The notes beneath the pieces were generated by a model. The model was not told where the DNA came from and ran no database searches. It saw only the letters and a program-made list of their open reading frames with translations. A stretch of 64,000 bases of DNA from Actinomycetes bacterium (GTDB lineage Bacteria; Actinomycetota; Actinomycetes; Nanopelagicales; Nanopelagicaceae). Shown here in pieces: positions 23,774-33,187 of this stretch (its first letter is position 1; each line of letters opens with the position of its first letter). A program made the position numbers and the translations under genes. The stretch lies in assembly GCA_014190155.1 (NCBI GenBank), contig BJFY01000003.1, forward strand, positions 84,037 to 148,036. The letters run 5' to 3'.

Positions 23774-24218
23774 CTGGCACCACTTTCTTCATGATGATGG
23801 CATGAACTCCGGTGCCGTAATAGTGCTTTCGCTCTGAAATTGATTGATATCCAGCAGCTTCATAAAGTGGTTGCGCTTGGCTATTACCTACCCGCATCTC
23901 CAGCATCAGAGATAGCGCGCCGCGATCTATTGCCCAATCTTCTATTTTGCGAAGAAGCTTGTTTCCAATGCCACGCCGACGATATTTAGGTTCGACAGTT
24001 AACGTATGAATATCGGCAACATCTTGAGTAATTGCGATACCCGCGTATCCCACTATCTCTTGCTCTTCGCATGCAACGATATAGAAACGACTCCGCGGCG
24101 CTTGGGCTAACTCCTCTTTAAATTGCGTTAATGACCAAGCATCGTCAGGATAAACCGCGCGCTCCATTGCTTGGACTGCACCTAAATCAAAGATCACCAT
24201 CTCGCGATATGTAATCAT
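23763..24218 (-). CDS. rimI: Ribosomal-protein-alanine N-acetyltransferase-like GNAT protein
   Basis: This is a 151-residue single GNAT domain. The acetyl-CoA loop is visible as [17 protein letters not shown], preceded by [11 protein letters not shown]. The C-terminal Y-x-x-x-G-F-like region reads [16 protein letters not shown]. Its place between tsaD and tsaB is the standard rimI context; RimI acetylates the S18 N-terminus in E. coli and acts more broadly in actinobacteria. The protein substrate here is unknown. It overlaps tsaB by 4 bases. Confidence 0.9.
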   Translation of the reverse strand: MITYREMVIFDLGAVQAMERAVYPDDAWSLTQFKEELAQAPRSRFYIVACEEQEIVGYAGIAITQDVADIHTLTVEPKYRRRGIGNKLLRKIEDWAIDRGALSLMLEMRVGNSQAQPLYEAAGYQSISERKHYYGTGVHAIIMKKVVPDEK

Positions 24219-24784
24219 TTGCGCTCGATCGTCGGAACCGCATCTGGGTTACGTAAATACATTGGTTCGATTAAGTGATTCTTTCTTTCTTCTGAAATCT
24301 TTAATAAATCTTTGGGGTGCGGTGAAAGTTCGCTAGTAAACCCATATCCAAATTTTGGCTCACTATATTCTGTAAGCGCTTCTGGTTTAGTAACTGATGG
24401 TCCAATTGTTCTTACGCCATTTAAGTACTTAGCCCAGTAAATCTCTTTTCGACGCGCATTGGTGGCCACAATAAATTCATTTTCTGCAATACCGAGCGCA
24501 ATTGCATCAAGTGTGCAAACTCCTACCCAAGGAATATTTCTTGCGGTTGCAAAAGTCTGCGCAAAAACAATACCGACTCGAAGTCCCGTGAACGGACCTG
24601 GCCCCATTCCGACTACCACTTTCGAAATATTTGGCTCTATTTTTAAACCATCCGAAACTAACTTCGGGAGCGCTTCACCGTGGGCCATTGCACCATCATG
24701 AAAAGCGTAAAAAACTTCAACGCCATCTTTAAAAATTCCTAACGAAGTTCTATCGGTCGCAGTATCGATAACTAGAGTGCTCAT
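24215..24784 (-). CDS. tsaB: tRNA t6A modification scaffold TsaB
   Basis: This 189-residue ASKHA-fold partner of TsaD is shorter than TsaD and lacks its metal-binding histidines. It begins with VIDTATDRTSLGIF and has MGPGPFTGLRVGI, the diagnostic TsaB/TsaD-type loop. It forms the heterodimer that TsaD needs for activity. It overlaps rimI and tsaE by 4 bases each. Confidence 0.93.
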   Translation of the reverse strand: MSTLVIDTATDRTSLGIFKDGVEVFYAFHDGAMAHGEALPKLVSDGLKIEPNISKVVVGMGPGPFTGLRVGIVFAQTFATARNIPWVGVCTLDAIALGIAENEFIVATNARRKEIYWAKYLNGVRTIGPSVTKPEALTEYSEPKFGYGFTSELSPHPKDLLKISEERKNHLIEPMYLRNPDAVPTIERK

Positions 24785-25227
24785 AGATTGATTTCATTCC
24801 AGCAATCGCCAAATTTAGAAACTTTGATAGTTCGCGCATCATCGCTTATGCCGTATGCAATATCGAGAAGTAAATAATCTTCGCCTAACCGAAGTGCTAC
24901 CTCAGCGCCCCATTCGATAACTGTGACTGCGCTTTCGCGTTGGGTTGCTAAATCGAGATCATCAAATTCAAATGCGGAGCTCGGGCTTCCAAGCAAGCGA
25001 TAGGCATCAACATGAATCAATGGAAGTTTGCCGGTATGAACTCTGGAGATTACAAATGTTGGCGAAGTTACTTGATCGAAACCTAACGCGCTGCCAATTC
25101 CTTGAGTTAAGGCGGTCTTGCCGGCACCTAATGGACCCTGTAAAACTATTAAATCACCGGCTCGCAATTGCGCTCCAAGTGATGCGCCAAATTCGCGCAT
25201 CGCAGCTGGCGAAGATATCTCAATCAC
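24781..25227 (-). CDS. tsaE: tRNA t6A modification ATPase TsaE
   Basis: This 148-residue small P-loop ATPase resets the TsaB-TsaD complex. Walker A is GPLGAGKTALTQG near 31-43, followed by SPTFVISRVH and the LIHVDAYRL block, then VIEWGAEV, all family signatures. It starts at a GTG (25227) without a clear Shine-Dalgarno. TAACCT lies 6 bases upstream, a spacing that suits a leaderless start, but the -35 is weak. It is the first gene of the tsaE-tsaB-rimI-tsaD unit. Confidence 0.93.
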   Translation of the reverse strand: MIEISSPAAMREFGASLGAQLRAGDLIVLQGPLGAGKTALTQGIGSALGFDQVTSPTFVISRVHTGKLPLIHVDAYRLLGSPSSAFEFDDLDLATQRESAVTVIEWGAEVALRLGEDYLLLDIAYGISDDARTIKVSKFGDCWNEINL

Positions 25228-25248
25228 TTGCGAAGGTTACCCAAATAG

Positions 25249-25278
25249 TGAAGGGGCCTAGTTTCCTAGGCCCCTTCA
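25249..25278. terminator. Hairpin between the hydrolase gene and tsaE, probable terminator
   Basis: A perfect 13-bp stem (25249-25261 with 25266-25278, GGGGCC core) closes a TTTC loop. It lies between the end of the secreted hydrolase gene and the tsaE start. No T-run follows on the minus strand, so termination strength is uncertain. Confidence 0.6.
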
Positions 25279-25302
25279 CATGATCGGTTCGATTAAGTTC
25301 TT

Positions 25303-26994
25303 TTAACCTTTGTTATAGAACTTAAGTAGTGAAGCTTGGAAGCCTGGGTCGTATGAAAGACCGCCAGCTTTACGAAGCGTTGTGAGCAATTTTCCGCCTA
25401 CAACTAGTTGTCCAGTATTAGCAGCTGCATAAGCTAGATCTGCAATTGCTAAGTTCTGAGCAGGAGTGGTGTTGCAATGGCCTGTGCCATTTGCTCCTGC
25501 TGGAGTTGTGTCAGGTGATCCAGCAGCCGTGTACTTTGAGTACTTGGTAGGAGTCTTCTGCCAGATACTCATTAACTTACTTGCTGGCTTTACATATGTG
25601 CCACCGGCCAAGAATGCAGCTTTAGCTGCAGCGCGTGAAGCAGTTAATTGCTCTGCAGCACGATCTGCTAACCATTGCACATGACCTGCTGGGGTCGCAT
25701 TATCTGCAACCGCAGCTAACGTAATTGTTGGCACATTAATTTTTCCAGTATGTGACATCAATGCACGCATTTTGGCAATTGCAGTTGGGTTACCGACAAC
25801 ACGAGGAGCGGCTGGGTTGAGTGGGCTTAAGTAAGCCAACATTCCACTTGCTGCATCAAGGCCACTTAGCGCAGAACCATAGGTATAAAGATCGCTACCT
25901 AAACGAGCTGCGTAATCAGTCTTTGTGTTATCAAATACTGTGCCACCACTTTGCAATTCGACATCATAAGTTGCCATGACGCCCAAAATTGCTGCAGCTG
26001 TAATATTTTCTAGAGTTCCAAGCGCTGGTGAGATTGCAGCTGCATAAGAAACATAAGCCGATGCAGCGGCTGCAGACGATGTTGGATCGCCAGGACCAGT
26101 TGAGTTATCAAAGTGCGCACTCTGTGTTGGAACTCCAGACATCACGCCGACTAATACAAGTGCGGAGCGAGATGGAATTGCCTTTAGAGAAGCTGGCACT
26201 GTTGAAGTTGCTGGCCATGCTGGTGCACTTGGGTTTGCCGAAATTGCAGCTTGTAAAGTTCCAGCGACGGTAAGAACTTTTACGATATCGCCCATTGCTT
26301 GCGCATAACCGGCAGCACCAGCCGCATAATTACTGCCTACAATTGTTGGATCGAAGAAAGTCTTCAAGCCCCATAGAGCATCACCAGCCATAGTTAATGC
26401 AGCTTCAACGGATCCAGCTGCCATACAAAGTGGAGCTGCAGCATCAACCAGAGTTGGATACTTTTCAGCGAGTGCTTGGGTAATGAAACCACCAAGTGAT
26501 TCGCCCCAAGCAACTACCTTGGTAACTTTTGGAAATTGCTTTTTAATGATTGCAATTAACTCGACGTTGGTCTTTAAACCGCTATCGACGTTCCAACCTT
26601 GACGAGCAAAACCAGAACCCGCAACTGCATATCCTTTACCTAACATCGAGGTTGCGACCTGAGTTATCTCGGCCACGGTACGACCAGGTGCTGGTTGTGG
26701 AGTGTTAGTTATGACGTAACCACCGACTAGTGGAATTCCAACAGGAATATCAACAAAGTGTCGGTATCCATGCGAGAAGAGAAATAGGGTTCCAGTAAAT
26801 TTTGCTGGAACTTGTACAACATATGGTGCACCATCAGATGTTGCGCCTACGCATTGCGTAATTACAACTAGGTTGGTACAACTTGGATCTGCGGCATGTG
26901 CTGCACTTGGGAGCGCAACCATCGTCATAGTAACTAGCGATGTCGATGCCAAGAAGGCAATGACTTTATTTTTCGTGCTCATTAGATTTTTCAT
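25303..26994 (-). CDS. Secreted alpha/beta-hydrolase fold protein
   Basis: This is a 563-residue protein. The signal peptide ends in PSAAHA before ADPSC, near residue 35, with no lipobox. A hydrolase core shows SHGYRHF (74-80), a nucleophile elbow GESLGG with Ser166, and a possible catalytic histidine in NGTGHCNTT near the C-terminus. A long Ala-rich middle part covers about 180-460. I do not recognise a characterised subfamily; esterase or peptidase activity is possible. It follows the Liv-type binding protein with a 4-base overlap (ATGA), so it is co-transcribed with the transporter. A second ATG four codons in is an equally good start. Confidence 0.78.
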   Translation of the reverse strand: MKNLMSTKNKVIAFLASTSLVTMTMVALPSAAHAADPSCTNLVVITQCVGATSDGAPYVVQVPAKFTGTLFLFSHGYRHFVDIPVGIPLVGGYVITNTPQPAPGRTVAEITQVATSMLGKGYAVAGSGFARQGWNVDSGLKTNVELIAIIKKQFPKVTKVVAWGESLGGFITQALAEKYPTLVDAAAPLCMAAGSVEAALTMAGDALWGLKTFFDPTIVGSNYAAGAAGYAQAMGDIVKVLTVAGTLQAAISANPSAPAWPATSTVPASLKAIPSRSALVLVGVMSGVPTQSAHFDNSTGPGDPTSSAAAASAYVSYAAAISPALGTLENITAAAILGVMATYDVELQSGGTVFDNTKTDYAARLGSDLYTYGSALSGLDAASGMLAYLSPLNPAAPRVVGNPTAIAKMRALMSHTGKINVPTITLAAVADNATPAGHVQWLADRAAEQLTASRAAAKAAFLAGGTYVKPASKLMSIWQKTPTKYSKYTAAGSPDTTPAGANGTGHCNTTPAQNLAIADLAYAAANTGQLVVGGKLLTTLRKAGGLSYDPGFQASLLKFYNKG

Positions 26995-28295
26995 GAGTTA
27001 CTTGGTAATCCTTTCGCTGGCATTGGCAGACGCTTCTGTTCAGCTTTTACAACTGGACCAGCTGCTGAATCGGTTGTGTACATGGTGTACTTACCATCTA
27101 CTGACTTAAGTTCGCCAGCGAGGTTGTACTTACCAAACCAGAATCCAGTTTGGCCAACGTGGCTTGTTGCTGAGTATGCAAGAGTTGAATATCCAGCAGT
27201 TGCAAATGTTGAGCCCTTCTTTTCAATCGCTGCAATTAGCGATTTACGAGTTGGATTTGAGCCAGCTGCACGAAGTGCTTGCACGACCAAAAGACCTTCG
27301 TTCATGCCAACCATTACGTTGTTATCGAAGACTGCGCCAGCGTTATAGGTGGTATTGATTTCACGGAACTGTTTTACATATTCATCCGTTAAATCAGATG
27401 AATCGGGGGCCCAGGAAACACCAATTGCGCCGTTCATGAGCGCAGTAGCTTGTGGATTATTTAGCGTTATTTTGATAGTGGTGACATCCGAACCAACTGA
27501 ACCAAGGATCCATTGTGGTTTGTAACCTCCGGCAGCGGCCACGCCGAGTGCGATTGCATTAGCAGAACCTACGCCGAATAGCACAACAACTTCACACTTG
27601 GCAGCGGCAAATTTTCCGACCCAAGTTTGGCCAGTAGCTGAGCTCTGGGTTCCGGAAACATATTTAATAGTTTCAGTAAAAGTTAATCCACCAGTTTTGA
27701 ATCCGGCAGCAGCATCAGCACCAAAGTCATCGTTCTGTAGCAGTACACAAGTTTTTGCAGTTGGAAGGTTTTCTTTCACATACGTTGCGATGGCTTTTGC
27801 TTCCATTACATATGAAGGGAACAATGAGAATGTGGTTGGGAATTTCTTCTTATCTGCAAACCCGCTATATCCGGTATTTACAAAGAGGCTTGGTACGCCG
27901 CGGCTAGCAATCTGTACTTTGCTTGCCACCGCTAAATTATTTGCAGTTCCGAGCGCGCCAACCATTGCCATTACTTTATCTTTTAAAATTAATTCGTTGG
28001 TTAAATTTATAGCTTGTTGTGGGATGTATTGATCATCTTTAATCACGAGGGTGATCTTGCGACCATTCACGCCACCATTGGCATTTACATAGGCGAAATA
28101 TGCCTTCATGGCTGGCGCAATTTTGCTATATCCAGGTGATGCTGGTCCAGTTAGCGGCAGAGTAATTCCTAATTTAATTTCGCTGCTACTTACTCCAACT
28201 TCGGCATGTGCCGGAATCGCGGAGATCAGCAGAGCGCTGGTTGCAATGGCCGCGGTTGTGACTACACCGAGCCCTTTGCGTTTTGAACCGATCAT
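26991..28295 (-). CDS. Branched-chain amino acid-type ABC transporter substrate-binding protein
   Basis: This 434-residue LivJ/AmiC-type (peripla_BP_6) binding protein has a signal peptide with Lys/Arg start and likely cleavage after PAHA (about 31). The mature start EIKLGITLPLTGPASPG is typical. No cysteine follows the signal peptide, so lipid anchoring by the usual lipobox is not evident. Ligands of this family include Leu/Ile/Val, amides, urea and aromatic acids; I cannot tell which. It is preceded by livM and followed by the secreted hydrolase. Confidence 0.9.
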   Translation of the reverse strand: MIGSKRKGLGVVTTAAIATSALLISAIPAHAEVGVSSSEIKLGITLPLTGPASPGYSKIAPAMKAYFAYVNANGGVNGRKITLVIKDDQYIPQQAINLTNELILKDKVMAMVGALGTANNLAVASKVQIASRGVPSLFVNTGYSGFADKKKFPTTFSLFPSYVMEAKAIATYVKENLPTAKTCVLLQNDDFGADAAAGFKTGGLTFTETIKYVSGTQSSATGQTWVGKFAAAKCEVVVLFGVGSANAIALGVAAAGGYKPQWILGSVGSDVTTIKITLNNPQATALMNGAIGVSWAPDSSDLTDEYVKQFREINTTYNAGAVFDNNVMVGMNEGLLVVQALRAAGSNPTRKSLIAAIEKKGSTFATAGYSTLAYSATSHVGQTGFWFGKYNLAGELKSVDGKYTMYTTDSAAGPVVKAEQKRLPMPAKGLPSNS

Positions 28296-28317
28296 GTATT
28301 TCCTTTCATCGAGGGGT

Positions 28318-29286
28318 TTACTGCTTCCGTGCTTTATGTTTACGTATCTGTTCTGCTGGGCCGTTTGGAGTAAACAGCACCGTCAAAATCAATAACGTAC
28401 TCATTATTAAGCCCGGCAAATTTGAGGTTACGCGTTCAGTATCGCCAAGTCTATGTGCAATGACGGTGGCTAACTCTGGAATCGCAACCAAAACTACCGC
28501 GCCAAGCATGCTACCCGCGAGGCTAGTTACGCCAGAGAGAATCGCCCCCGTAACGAGCGCAAACGAGAGTCCAAGCTGGAATCCCGTTGGGCCAACGAAG
28601 CCAATCATGCCTAAAAGGGTGCCGGCCAGACCAGCCACCCCGGCGCTGATCGTGAAAGCCAATACTTTAGATCCACCTACTTGGATGCCGGAAAGTTGGG
28701 CTGCGACTGGATTGCCGCGAAGTGCTTTCCAGGTTCGGCCATATCTACTTGAAGTTATATTTCGAAGAAAGAACATCATCAACATAACATTTGCTAGAAC
28801 GATCCAAAAAAACCATTTATATAGAGTAAAGCTCTCGCCAAACCATGTGGGTGGTGTGCCCGCAGTGTAATCCAAACCGGTTTCACCATTAAGAACTGTA
28901 AATTGATTAGCAAGTGTAGGTAAGCCAACTGCTAGCGCAAGTGTTGCACCCGCTAAGTAAGGCCCCGATAACCGAGCTGCGCCGCCACCCAAAATTGCAC
29001 CAGCCAGCGCTGCTGAAAGTGTGCCGATAACAAATGTTAAGAAAAGCGGCAGATGCCAATGAATTTGAGTTAGTGCTGCGCTGTACGCACCAATTGCCAT
29101 AAAGGCGCCATTACCAAGTGAGACTTGCCCTGAGTAACCAGTCAATAAAACTATTGAACTGATACCCAGCGCATAAATTGCAATTTGAGCGCCTTGGTAA
29201 ACTCGCAGCTCTTCAATTTTTAGCGAAAGCGCTAGTAAAATTAAAGTTGAAAATATAAATAAGAAGAGTCGACGCAGGCTATGCAT
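28318..29286 (-). CDS. livM: Branched-chain amino acid-type ABC permease (LivM-like)
   Basis: This 322-residue permease has about nine membrane segments. The LivM/LivH coupling region is seen in GYSGQVSLGNGAFMAIGAYSAA near the N-terminus, and GRTWKALRGNPVAAQLSGI is the cytoplasmic coupling helix that meets the ATPase. It pairs with the LivH-like permease upstream, overlapping by 8 bases. The C-terminus is basic. Confidence 0.9.
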   Translation of the reverse strand: MHSLRRLFLFIFSTLILLALSLKIEELRVYQGAQIAIYALGISSIVLLTGYSGQVSLGNGAFMAIGAYSAALTQIHWHLPLFLTFVIGTLSAALAGAILGGGAARLSGPYLAGATLALAVGLPTLANQFTVLNGETGLDYTAGTPPTWFGESFTLYKWFFWIVLANVMLMMFFLRNITSSRYGRTWKALRGNPVAAQLSGIQVGGSKVLAFTISAGVAGLAGTLLGMIGFVGPTGFQLGLSFALVTGAILSGVTSLAGSMLGAVVLVAIPELATVIAHRLGDTERVTSNLPGLIMSTLLILTVLFTPNGPAEQIRKHKARKQ

Positions 29287-30175
29287 TTCGCGCCGCCTTG
29301 CTGCCGAATAAACCTTGTGGTCGAATTAATAGCACAAGAGCTAAGACGACAAATGTTGCTGGAAAAATAAGTGATGTGCCAATGTAAGTAAGGATAAACG
29401 AGAGACCAATTCCAAGAGTTAAACCACCGACCACAGCACCAGTTAAACTTTCAAGTCCACCGATCACAGCAGCAACAAATCCAAATATCAAAAGTGAATC
29501 AAGTGAATAAGGAGTAATCGCATCATTTGGTGAAATTAGAATTCCGGCAACTGCTCCAGCAGTGCCCGCAAAAACCCATCCAATTGTGCGAATCGCGCCA
29601 ACCCTTACTCCAGCTAATCGCGCAATTTCTGGTTGAAATGCTGCTGCACGAAGTGCTAAACCTAAATTGCTCTTCTGAAATATCAGAGTAAAGATAATCA
29701 TTACCGTTGCAGCGCCAAGAACTATCAGCAGATTCATGCGGGAAAACGGGATGGTGGTGCTACCAAATGTAAATCCATTTGTGGAGACCGGTGGGAAAAA
29801 TGGTTTTTGATCATTGCCCCAAACCATTCCAATTATGCTTCTAATTAGCCCTAATAATCCAAGCGATGCAATCACCGGCGCTAGCGCTGCGACTGGTCCA
29901 TCGCTAACATGTTTAAAAAGTGTCCGCATTAACAAAATTTCTACAACAGCTCCAACTAGCGCGCCAGCAATGACGCCACCAATGAATGCCAAAATAAAAT
30001 TATCGGTTCTAGTTACGATTTCATATGCTATATATGTAGAGAGAATTGCTTGGCCGGCTTGGGCAAAATTAATTACTCGAGTTGATCGCCAAACTAGTAC
30101 CAGAGCAAGCGCCATCAAGCTATAAATAAACCCATTACTGATTCCAATTAGAAGTGCGTTGATAGCTTGTTGCAT
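29279..30175 (-). CDS. livH: Branched-chain amino acid-type ABC permease (LivH-like)
   Basis: This 298-residue permease has about eight membrane segments. The N-terminal LIGISNGFIYSLMALALVL and NFAQAGQAILSTYIAYE are typical of LivH. The coupling motif LALRAAAFQPEIARLAGVRV follows, and it ends with LLIRPQGLFGSKAARNA. It is directly downstream of livF, sharing one base, and upstream of livM. Confidence 0.9.
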   Translation of the reverse strand: MQQAINALLIGISNGFIYSLMALALVLVWRSTRVINFAQAGQAILSTYIAYEIVTRTDNFILAFIGGVIAGALVGAVVEILLMRTLFKHVSDGPVAALAPVIASLGLLGLIRSIIGMVWGNDQKPFFPPVSTNGFTFGSTTIPFSRMNLLIVLGAATVMIIFTLIFQKSNLGLALRAAAFQPEIARLAGVRVGAIRTIGWVFAGTAGAVAGILISPNDAITPYSLDSLLIFGFVAAVIGGLESLTGAVVGGLTLGIGLSFILTYIGTSLIFPATFVVLALVLLIRPQGLFGSKAARNA

Positions 30176-30888
30176 TAGTAGCCCAAATACGCGGCATGGA
30201 GCGCCGGATTGTTGATTAATTCGGTTGCCGTACCAGTTGCTACAATTTTTCCAAGATTAATGATTATTCCAATATCAGCTATTCGAAGTGCGCTCATAGC
30301 ATTCTGTTCTACTAAGACTATGGTCAATCCTAATTTATGGCGAAGTTGATCGATAGTATGAAAAATTTGCTCAATGACAAGCGGAGCTAACCCAAGTGAT
30401 GGTTCATCTAATAAAATTAATTTAGGTCTTGAAATTAGCGCGCGACCAACCGCAAGCATCTGACGTTCGCCACCAGAAAGGGTGTCCGCACGTTGGCTTA
30501 ATCGCTCGCCTAACCTTGGAAATAACTCCAAAACTTCTTTTGTAACTGCTGCTACATCTTTCTTATCTTTTCGCCAGATTCCACCTAAAGCTAGATTTTC
30601 TGCAACCGTAAGTTCCGGAATAACAGATTTGCCTTCCGATACATGTGATATTCCGTGGCGAACTAAATTTTCTGGTTTCTTTCCAAGAATATTTTCACCG
30701 ATCCACTGAGCGCTCCCACCGCTAGCTTGCTTTAAACCGGAAAGTGTTCGCAAAAGCGTGGTTTTACCAGCTCCATTAGAGCCAATAACGGCAGCTAATT
30801 GACCAGGTTCAACTGTAAATGAAATTCCGTTAAGGGCAGTAATTGCACCATGATCTACCACCAAATCTTTAACAGTTAAACCGCTCAT
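30175..30888 (-). CDS. livF: Branched-chain amino acid-type ABC ATPase (LivF-like)
   Basis: This 237-residue ATPase has Walker A GSNGAGKTT near 36-44, signature LSGGERQML, Walker B KLILLDEPS and GLAPLVIEQIF, the LivF hallmark. The switch His of many ABC ATPases is replaced by Gln in LVEQNA, as usual in LivF. It forms the heterodimeric motor with LivG and overlaps livG by 4 bases. Confidence 0.92.
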   Translation of the reverse strand: MSGLTVKDLVVDHGAITALNGISFTVEPGQLAAVIGSNGAGKTTLLRTLSGLKQASGGSAQWIGENILGKKPENLVRHGISHVSEGKSVIPELTVAENLALGGIWRKDKKDVAAVTKEVLELFPRLGERLSQRADTLSGGERQMLAVGRALISRPKLILLDEPSLGLAPLVIEQIFHTIDQLRHKLGLTIVLVEQNAMSALRIADIGIIINLGKIVATGTATELINNPALHAAYLGY

Positions 30889-31658
30889 GCGTCACCTGCG
30901 CTCGTGCCTAGATATGCGGCGATTACTGCCGGATCATTTCTAACATGTGAGATAGATCCAGAAGAAATTACTTCACCAAAATTAAGCACATAAATACGAT
31001 CGCAAACCGACATCACAACATCCATGTGATGTTCAACCAAAATTATCGCGCAGATTGATTTTAAATTTGAAATAACACCATTGAGCCACGAAATATCGGC
31101 AGCACCGAGACCGCCTGCTGGTTCATCTAATAATAAAATTCGTGGTTCGCTAACTAACGCTCGCGCAATTGAAACTCGCTTTGTATCTGGGTATGAAAGC
31201 GTATCCGCACGGCGATTAGAAAGTTCGCCAGCATAAACTCGCTCAAGGGCTAACTGAGCCCGCTCTTTTAATTGGGATTCATCTTTATTAGATAAACCAA
31301 GTGCAGATCTAATTAGCCCACTCTTTGCAAATTTATTAGCCCCAACCATCACATTTTCCAAAACAGTTAAATCTGGAAAAAGTCCTACTCCTTGCAAAGT
31401 TCTGGAAATTCCTAAATCAACTAATTGATTAGGTTTTGGCCAATTTTGCGCTTCACCGTCAAGGGAAAGTTTTCCTGATGTTGCTGCCACTAGTCCAGAG
31501 ATAGCATTAAAGGCTGTAGTTTTACCAGCGCCATTTGGCCCAATTAGCCCAACCACTTCACCTGGATTTAAATCCAAATAAACATTTGAAAGCGCTTTTA
31601 AACCGCCAAAATTAACCGAAAGTGCTTCAATAGAAAGAAGGGTCGCTTCCTTACTCAC
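30885..31658 (-). CDS. livG: Branched-chain amino acid-type ABC ATPase (LivG-like)
   Basis: This 257-residue ATPase has Walker A GPNGAGKTT near 40-48, ISRTLQGVGLFPDLTVLENV as in LivG, Walker B RILLLDEPAGGLG, and the switch region LVEHHMDVVM. The signature stretch reads LSYPDTKRVSIARAL instead of the usual LSYGxQRxxEIARAL; this may soften ATP hydrolysis or simply be lineage drift. It begins the liv genes, 18 bases after alr. Confidence 0.9.
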   Translation of the reverse strand: MSKEATLLSIEALSVNFGGLKALSNVYLDLNPGEVVGLIGPNGAGKTTAFNAISGLVAATSGKLSLDGEAQNWPKPNQLVDLGISRTLQGVGLFPDLTVLENVMVGANKFAKSGLIRSALGLSNKDESQLKERAQLALERVYAGELSNRRADTLSYPDTKRVSIARALVSEPRILLLDEPAGGLGAADISWLNGVISNLKSICAIILVEHHMDVVMSVCDRIYVLNFGEVISSGSISHVRNDPAVIAAYLGTSAGDA

Positions 31659-31675
31659 AACGCTCCATTCTTAAT

Positions 31676-32797
31676 TTACCTGTTATAGATTCTAGGCACT
31701 CGAGCCGCGATTCGGGTAACAATCTCATAATTAATAGTGGCACTTGCGCTCGCCCAATCATCGGCTGTGTATTCCCCCGCATTTCCAGGGCCAAAAACAA
31801 TAACTTCATCCCCCGTGATCGCCTTCGAATTTGCGCCTAAATCAACCACAAATTGATCCATGGAAACTCGACCAATGATTGGTGCGCGTTCGCCATTTAT
31901 AAAAACTCCAGTAGCGCTTGTTGCATTTCTTGGGATGCCATCTGCATAACCCATAGCAACAATGCCAACTTTAGTTTCTGAAGTTGTAACTGCACTTCCA
32001 CCATATCCGACCGCGACGCCAGCGGGAACTTGTTTAACTAAATACAATTTGGCACGAAGTGTCATCGCTGGAATAAGTCCTAAAGATTTTGAAGTACCCA
32101 TAGTTTTCAGATCTGGCGATAGACCATACATAGCTATTCCAAGTCGCACAAAATCAAAACTTGCACTTGGGTTAGAAAGGGCTGCAGCAGAGTTTGCTAA
32201 ATGTAAATACTTTGGCGTTACCCCGGTTGCTTTTAATTCTGTTAAAAGGTCGGTAAATTTCTTAACTTGAAGTTGGTTTGCAATTTCATTAGGTTCATCT
32301 GCTCTAGCAAAATGTGAGAAGAATCCAACGAGTTCTACTTTCTCATTTAGTGTGGCTGCCGATACTTTCTTTAGAAATGTTGGCCATTCATTTAAGACAC
32401 CACCGCGCGTCATGCCAGTATCAACTTCAATGTGAATGTGCGGTGTTATACCAGTTCGCTCTCCTGCTGCCAGTACTTTTTCGAGCAATGCAATTGATGA
32501 AATCCCTAAATCAATATCGTGGCGTAGCGCACTGTCAAAATCTTCGCAGATCGGAGTTAGCCAAGCAATGATTGGTAATGAGAGTCCATGAGTTCGCAAA
32601 TTAATAGCTTCTTCAATAAGAGCAACGCCTAACCATTTTGCACCGGCATCGGTAGCCGCTTGTGCGATTGGAACTAAGCCGTGTCCATAGGCATCTGCTT
32701 TCACAACAGCACATACATCTACTTTCGTTTCTTTAATAACTTTACGAACATTGGCTGCGATGGCCGATAAATCCACTTCAATTTGGGCTCTGGTCAT
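31676..32797 (-). CDS. alr: Alanine racemase
   Basis: This 373-residue PLP enzyme makes D-alanine for peptidoglycan. The cofactor lysine is in VVKADAYGHGL near 35-45. The partner-subunit tyrosine region is AVGYGGSAVT, and the C-terminal domain contains GRVSMDQFVVDLG. The frame extends 7 codons to a TTG; I choose the ATG at 32797, just after the acpS stop, giving the normal TRAQIEVDLSAI start. Confidence 0.95.
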   Translation of the reverse strand: MTRAQIEVDLSAIAANVRKVIKETKVDVCAVVKADAYGHGLVPIAQAATDAGAKWLGVALIEEAINLRTHGLSLPIIAWLTPICEDFDSALRHDIDLGISSIALLEKVLAAGERTGITPHIHIEVDTGMTRGGVLNEWPTFLKKVSAATLNEKVELVGFFSHFARADEPNEIANQLQVKKFTDLLTELKATGVTPKYLHLANSAAALSNPSASFDFVRLGIAMYGLSPDLKTMGTSKSLGLIPAMTLRAKLYLVKQVPAGVAVGYGGSAVTTSETKVGIVAMGYADGIPRNATSATGVFINGERAPIIGRVSMDQFVVDLGANSKAITGDEVIVFGPGNAGEYTADDWASASATINYEIVTRIAARVPRIYNR

Positions 32798-32804
32798 TGT
32801 TAAC

Positions 32805-33149
32805 TTAATTCCGCTCAATTATTACAACTGCAGAAGCAATTCCGGCATCATGTGAAAGTGATAAATGGACGCTCGAGCCATCGATTAAATCTGCGATAAC
32901 TCCACGAAATAAAAATGCTGGTTTTCCAGATTCTAAATTAATGACTTCAGCATCATGCCAAGGTAAGCCTTTATTAGTGCTCAACGCTTTTGCTAACGCC
33001 TCTTTTGCGGCAAACCTCGCGGCCAATGAAGAGATTGGTAGCGCTGCTTCGGTCGTTGTAAATAGCCGTTCTTTTAAATTGGGTGTGCGCTCGAGGGAAT
33101 CAGCAAAGCGCTGGATGTCGACGACATCTATTCCTACGCCTTCAATCAT
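32805..33149 (-). CDS. acpS: Holo-[acyl-carrier-protein] synthase
   Basis: This 114-residue phosphopantetheinyl transferase activates acyl carrier protein for fatty acid synthesis. It has the N-terminal metal motif GVGIDVVDI and the second motif [12 protein letters not shown] (44-55), in which Glu binds magnesium. The next gene, alr, is separated by 7 bases. The acpS-alr pairing is common in actinobacteria. Confidence 0.94.
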   Translation of the reverse strand: MIEGVGIDVVDIQRFADSLERTPNLKERLFTTTEAALPISSLAARFAAKEALAKALSTNKGLPWHDAEVINLESGKPAFLFRGVIADLIDGSSVHLSLSHDAGIASAVVIIERN

Positions 33150-33187
33150 TTACTCACCCACAATTCAAATTAATTAGTTGGAATAGT

